This document shows positions 63,176 through 64,000 of a stretch of DNA of 64,000 nucleotides, in pieces (the stretch's first letter is position 1; the number at the start of each line of letters is the position of its first letter). The DNA comes from Mucilaginibacter sp. GTDB lineage: Bacteria; Bacteroidota; Bacteroidia; Sphingobacteriales; Sphingobacteriaceae. The stretch is taken from positions 62,001 through 126,000 of the forward strand of contig NZ_JANYGQ010000022.1 of assembly GCF_025359345.1 (NCBI RefSeq), read 5' to 3'. The notes under the pieces were generated by a model. It ran no database searches, was not told the origin of the DNA, and saw only the letters and a program-made list of their open reading frames with translations. The translations under genes were made by a program, and so were the position numbers.

Positions 63176-63600
63176 CTGTTGCTGTCACTTGCGGTCGGGC
63201 CTTCATAACCAATACGGTTAGCTACGATATGCAAATGTTCATGCTCGGTGTCATTGTGCGTGATCACTACATACTGTTTGTTTTCAAAATCGAACTGCCT
63301 GGCCAGTTGCTGTGCAATATCAATTTTATCCTGTATGCTCAATTTCCCTGCATCCTGGTGGGCGAGGCTGATCGAGGCATGAAATACTGGCTTGCTAACC
63401 TTCGGATTAAGTTTGCTAACCTCAATAAACTGCCGAATCAGTTCCTTCTTGGTGCCAAAGCATTGATTATAATGGATCACCTGCGCCTGCTTTTTCTCAC
63501 GCTCAATTTTTTGTTGTTCCTCGGTTTCCTGCAACCTGCCGTCATGCAGGTATTGCATACAGCCGCTGAAGCTCTTTCCGGTCACTATCTTTCCAATCAT
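62992..63600 (-). pseudogene. MobA-type relaxase, C-terminally truncated
   Basis: The first ~160 residues are a MOBP relaxase (MIGKIVTGKSFSGCMQYL, then the HNDTEHEHLHIVANRI metal-binding histidines). Normal relatives are 300-400 residues or more. After KHELTKVLN the frame runs into antisense integrase sequence and ends at 62992. Its ATG overlaps the MobC stop by 4 bp. The catalytic core may be intact, but the protein is probably a decayed remnant. Confidence 0.78.
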
Positions 63601-64000
63601 TCCAAGTAAGTTTTAACTGCTTTGACTAAACCCTGTAAGCTTCGGATTTCTTGGTTGAGCAAAGCCCTGTCCATGGCATCCAGTTCATCAACCCCGTTTC
63701 GTTTCCGTGCGATCTGGTTCAAGTTCGCTGCGACATGGTTCAGAGTTCCCGTCAGTTGCAAAACCTCTTTTGGTAATGTCTTCACTTTTACCCGCCCCTT
63801 TAAACCGAGTGTCCGTAGGAAAACCGATATATTTGTACCTGCCTTCCTGGCATTCATCTGAATGATTTTCTTTTCCATGATAGTACACATTACTGTCAGG
63901 TGATTACCTCTTTTTAGCGTTACTTTTGGCCTGCCGCCCTTATTTACACTTCTCGGTTTTTTATCTTTTTTACTTTTAATCTCTTTGATTATTTCACTAA
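63597..64000 (-). CDS. MobC-type relaxosome protein, 5'-truncated by the window
   Basis: The frame is open to the window edge. Visible protein starts KEIKSKKDKKPRSVNKGGRPK (N-terminal basic part), then a ribbon-helix-helix-like segment (LTVMCTIMEKKIIQMNARKAGTNISVFLRTLGL) and a helical VLQLTGTLNHVAANLNQIARKRN stretch typical of MobC. The frame continues past the Met at 63890 with good similarity, so the real start lies upstream of it. MobC assists MobA at oriT. Confidence 0.82.
   Translation of the reverse strand, partial: SEIIKEIKSKKDKKPRSVNKGGRPKVTLKRGNHLTVMCTIMEKKIIQMNARKAGTNISVFLRTLGLKGRVKVKTLPKEVLQLTGTLNHVAANLNQIARKRNGVDELDAMDRALLNQEIRSLQGLVKAVKTYLE

Overview
The window looks like chromosomal DNA of a Bacteroidota bacterium, most likely family Sphingobacteriaceae (Mucilaginibacter- or Pedobacter-like). 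The basis is the family content (TonB C-terminal proteins, GLPGLI protein, type IX secretion C-terminal signal, GH106-type rhamnosidase), several Bacteroidota promoters of the TTG...TAnnTTTG type, and the intergenic repeats. Genus is inference; no rRNA is present.

Region 1 (1-36.5 kb) is ordinary core genome. It holds envelope and polysaccharide genes (TonB-like protein, TlpA-like thioredoxin, GH106 rhamnosidase, amidotransferase-like lipoprotein, OmpW barrel), two PAS proteins that stop at the histidine-kinase dimerisation helix, two tandem exported paralogues, holA, an HsdR-N domain protein, a hybrid histidine kinase, valS, an M13 peptidase, the metH-metF pair behind a SAM-I riboswitch, a murein L,D-transpeptidase, a BI-1 membrane protein, murQ, a C-terminal processing peptidase, and the GTPases der and era. 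Intergenic gaps carry several unrelated families of word-like inverted repeats plus REP-like palindromes.

Region 2 (36.5-41.4 kb) begins at an initiator tRNA-Met gene. The DNA just after the tRNA, including its terminator and the promoter and first half of a helix-turn-helix gene, is present twice as a direct repeat of about 374 bp (36525-36898 and 41003-41376). Between the copies lies an AT-rich cassette: a small exported cysteine-containing protein, a GLPGLI protein and a TonB-receptor-like barrel. This looks like accretion of islands at a tRNA gene.

Region 3 (41-62.6 kb) is a mobilizable element: intact HTH protein, a TraG/VirD4-type coupling protein, a membrane protein, a MOBF (TrwC/TraI) relaxase-helicase, several small orphan or broken genes, and an AlpA-type regulator, with no type IV secretion channel genes in view. 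Its cargo is a 12.5 kb leftward block: outer-membrane barrel, a T9SS-sorted surface protein, a 3183-residue exported SpvB/FG-GAP/RHS polymorphic toxin whose C-terminus matches the TNT NAD-glycohydrolase domain, and an 84-residue candidate immunity protein abutting its stop codon. I regard this as the most interesting system here.

Region 4 (62.6-64 kb) is a junction of mobile elements: a tRNA-3'-end-like core flanked on both sides by GGGGGTAA-type repeats, a truncated tyrosine integrase, and a MobA relaxase truncated at the same junction, followed by MobC running off the window.
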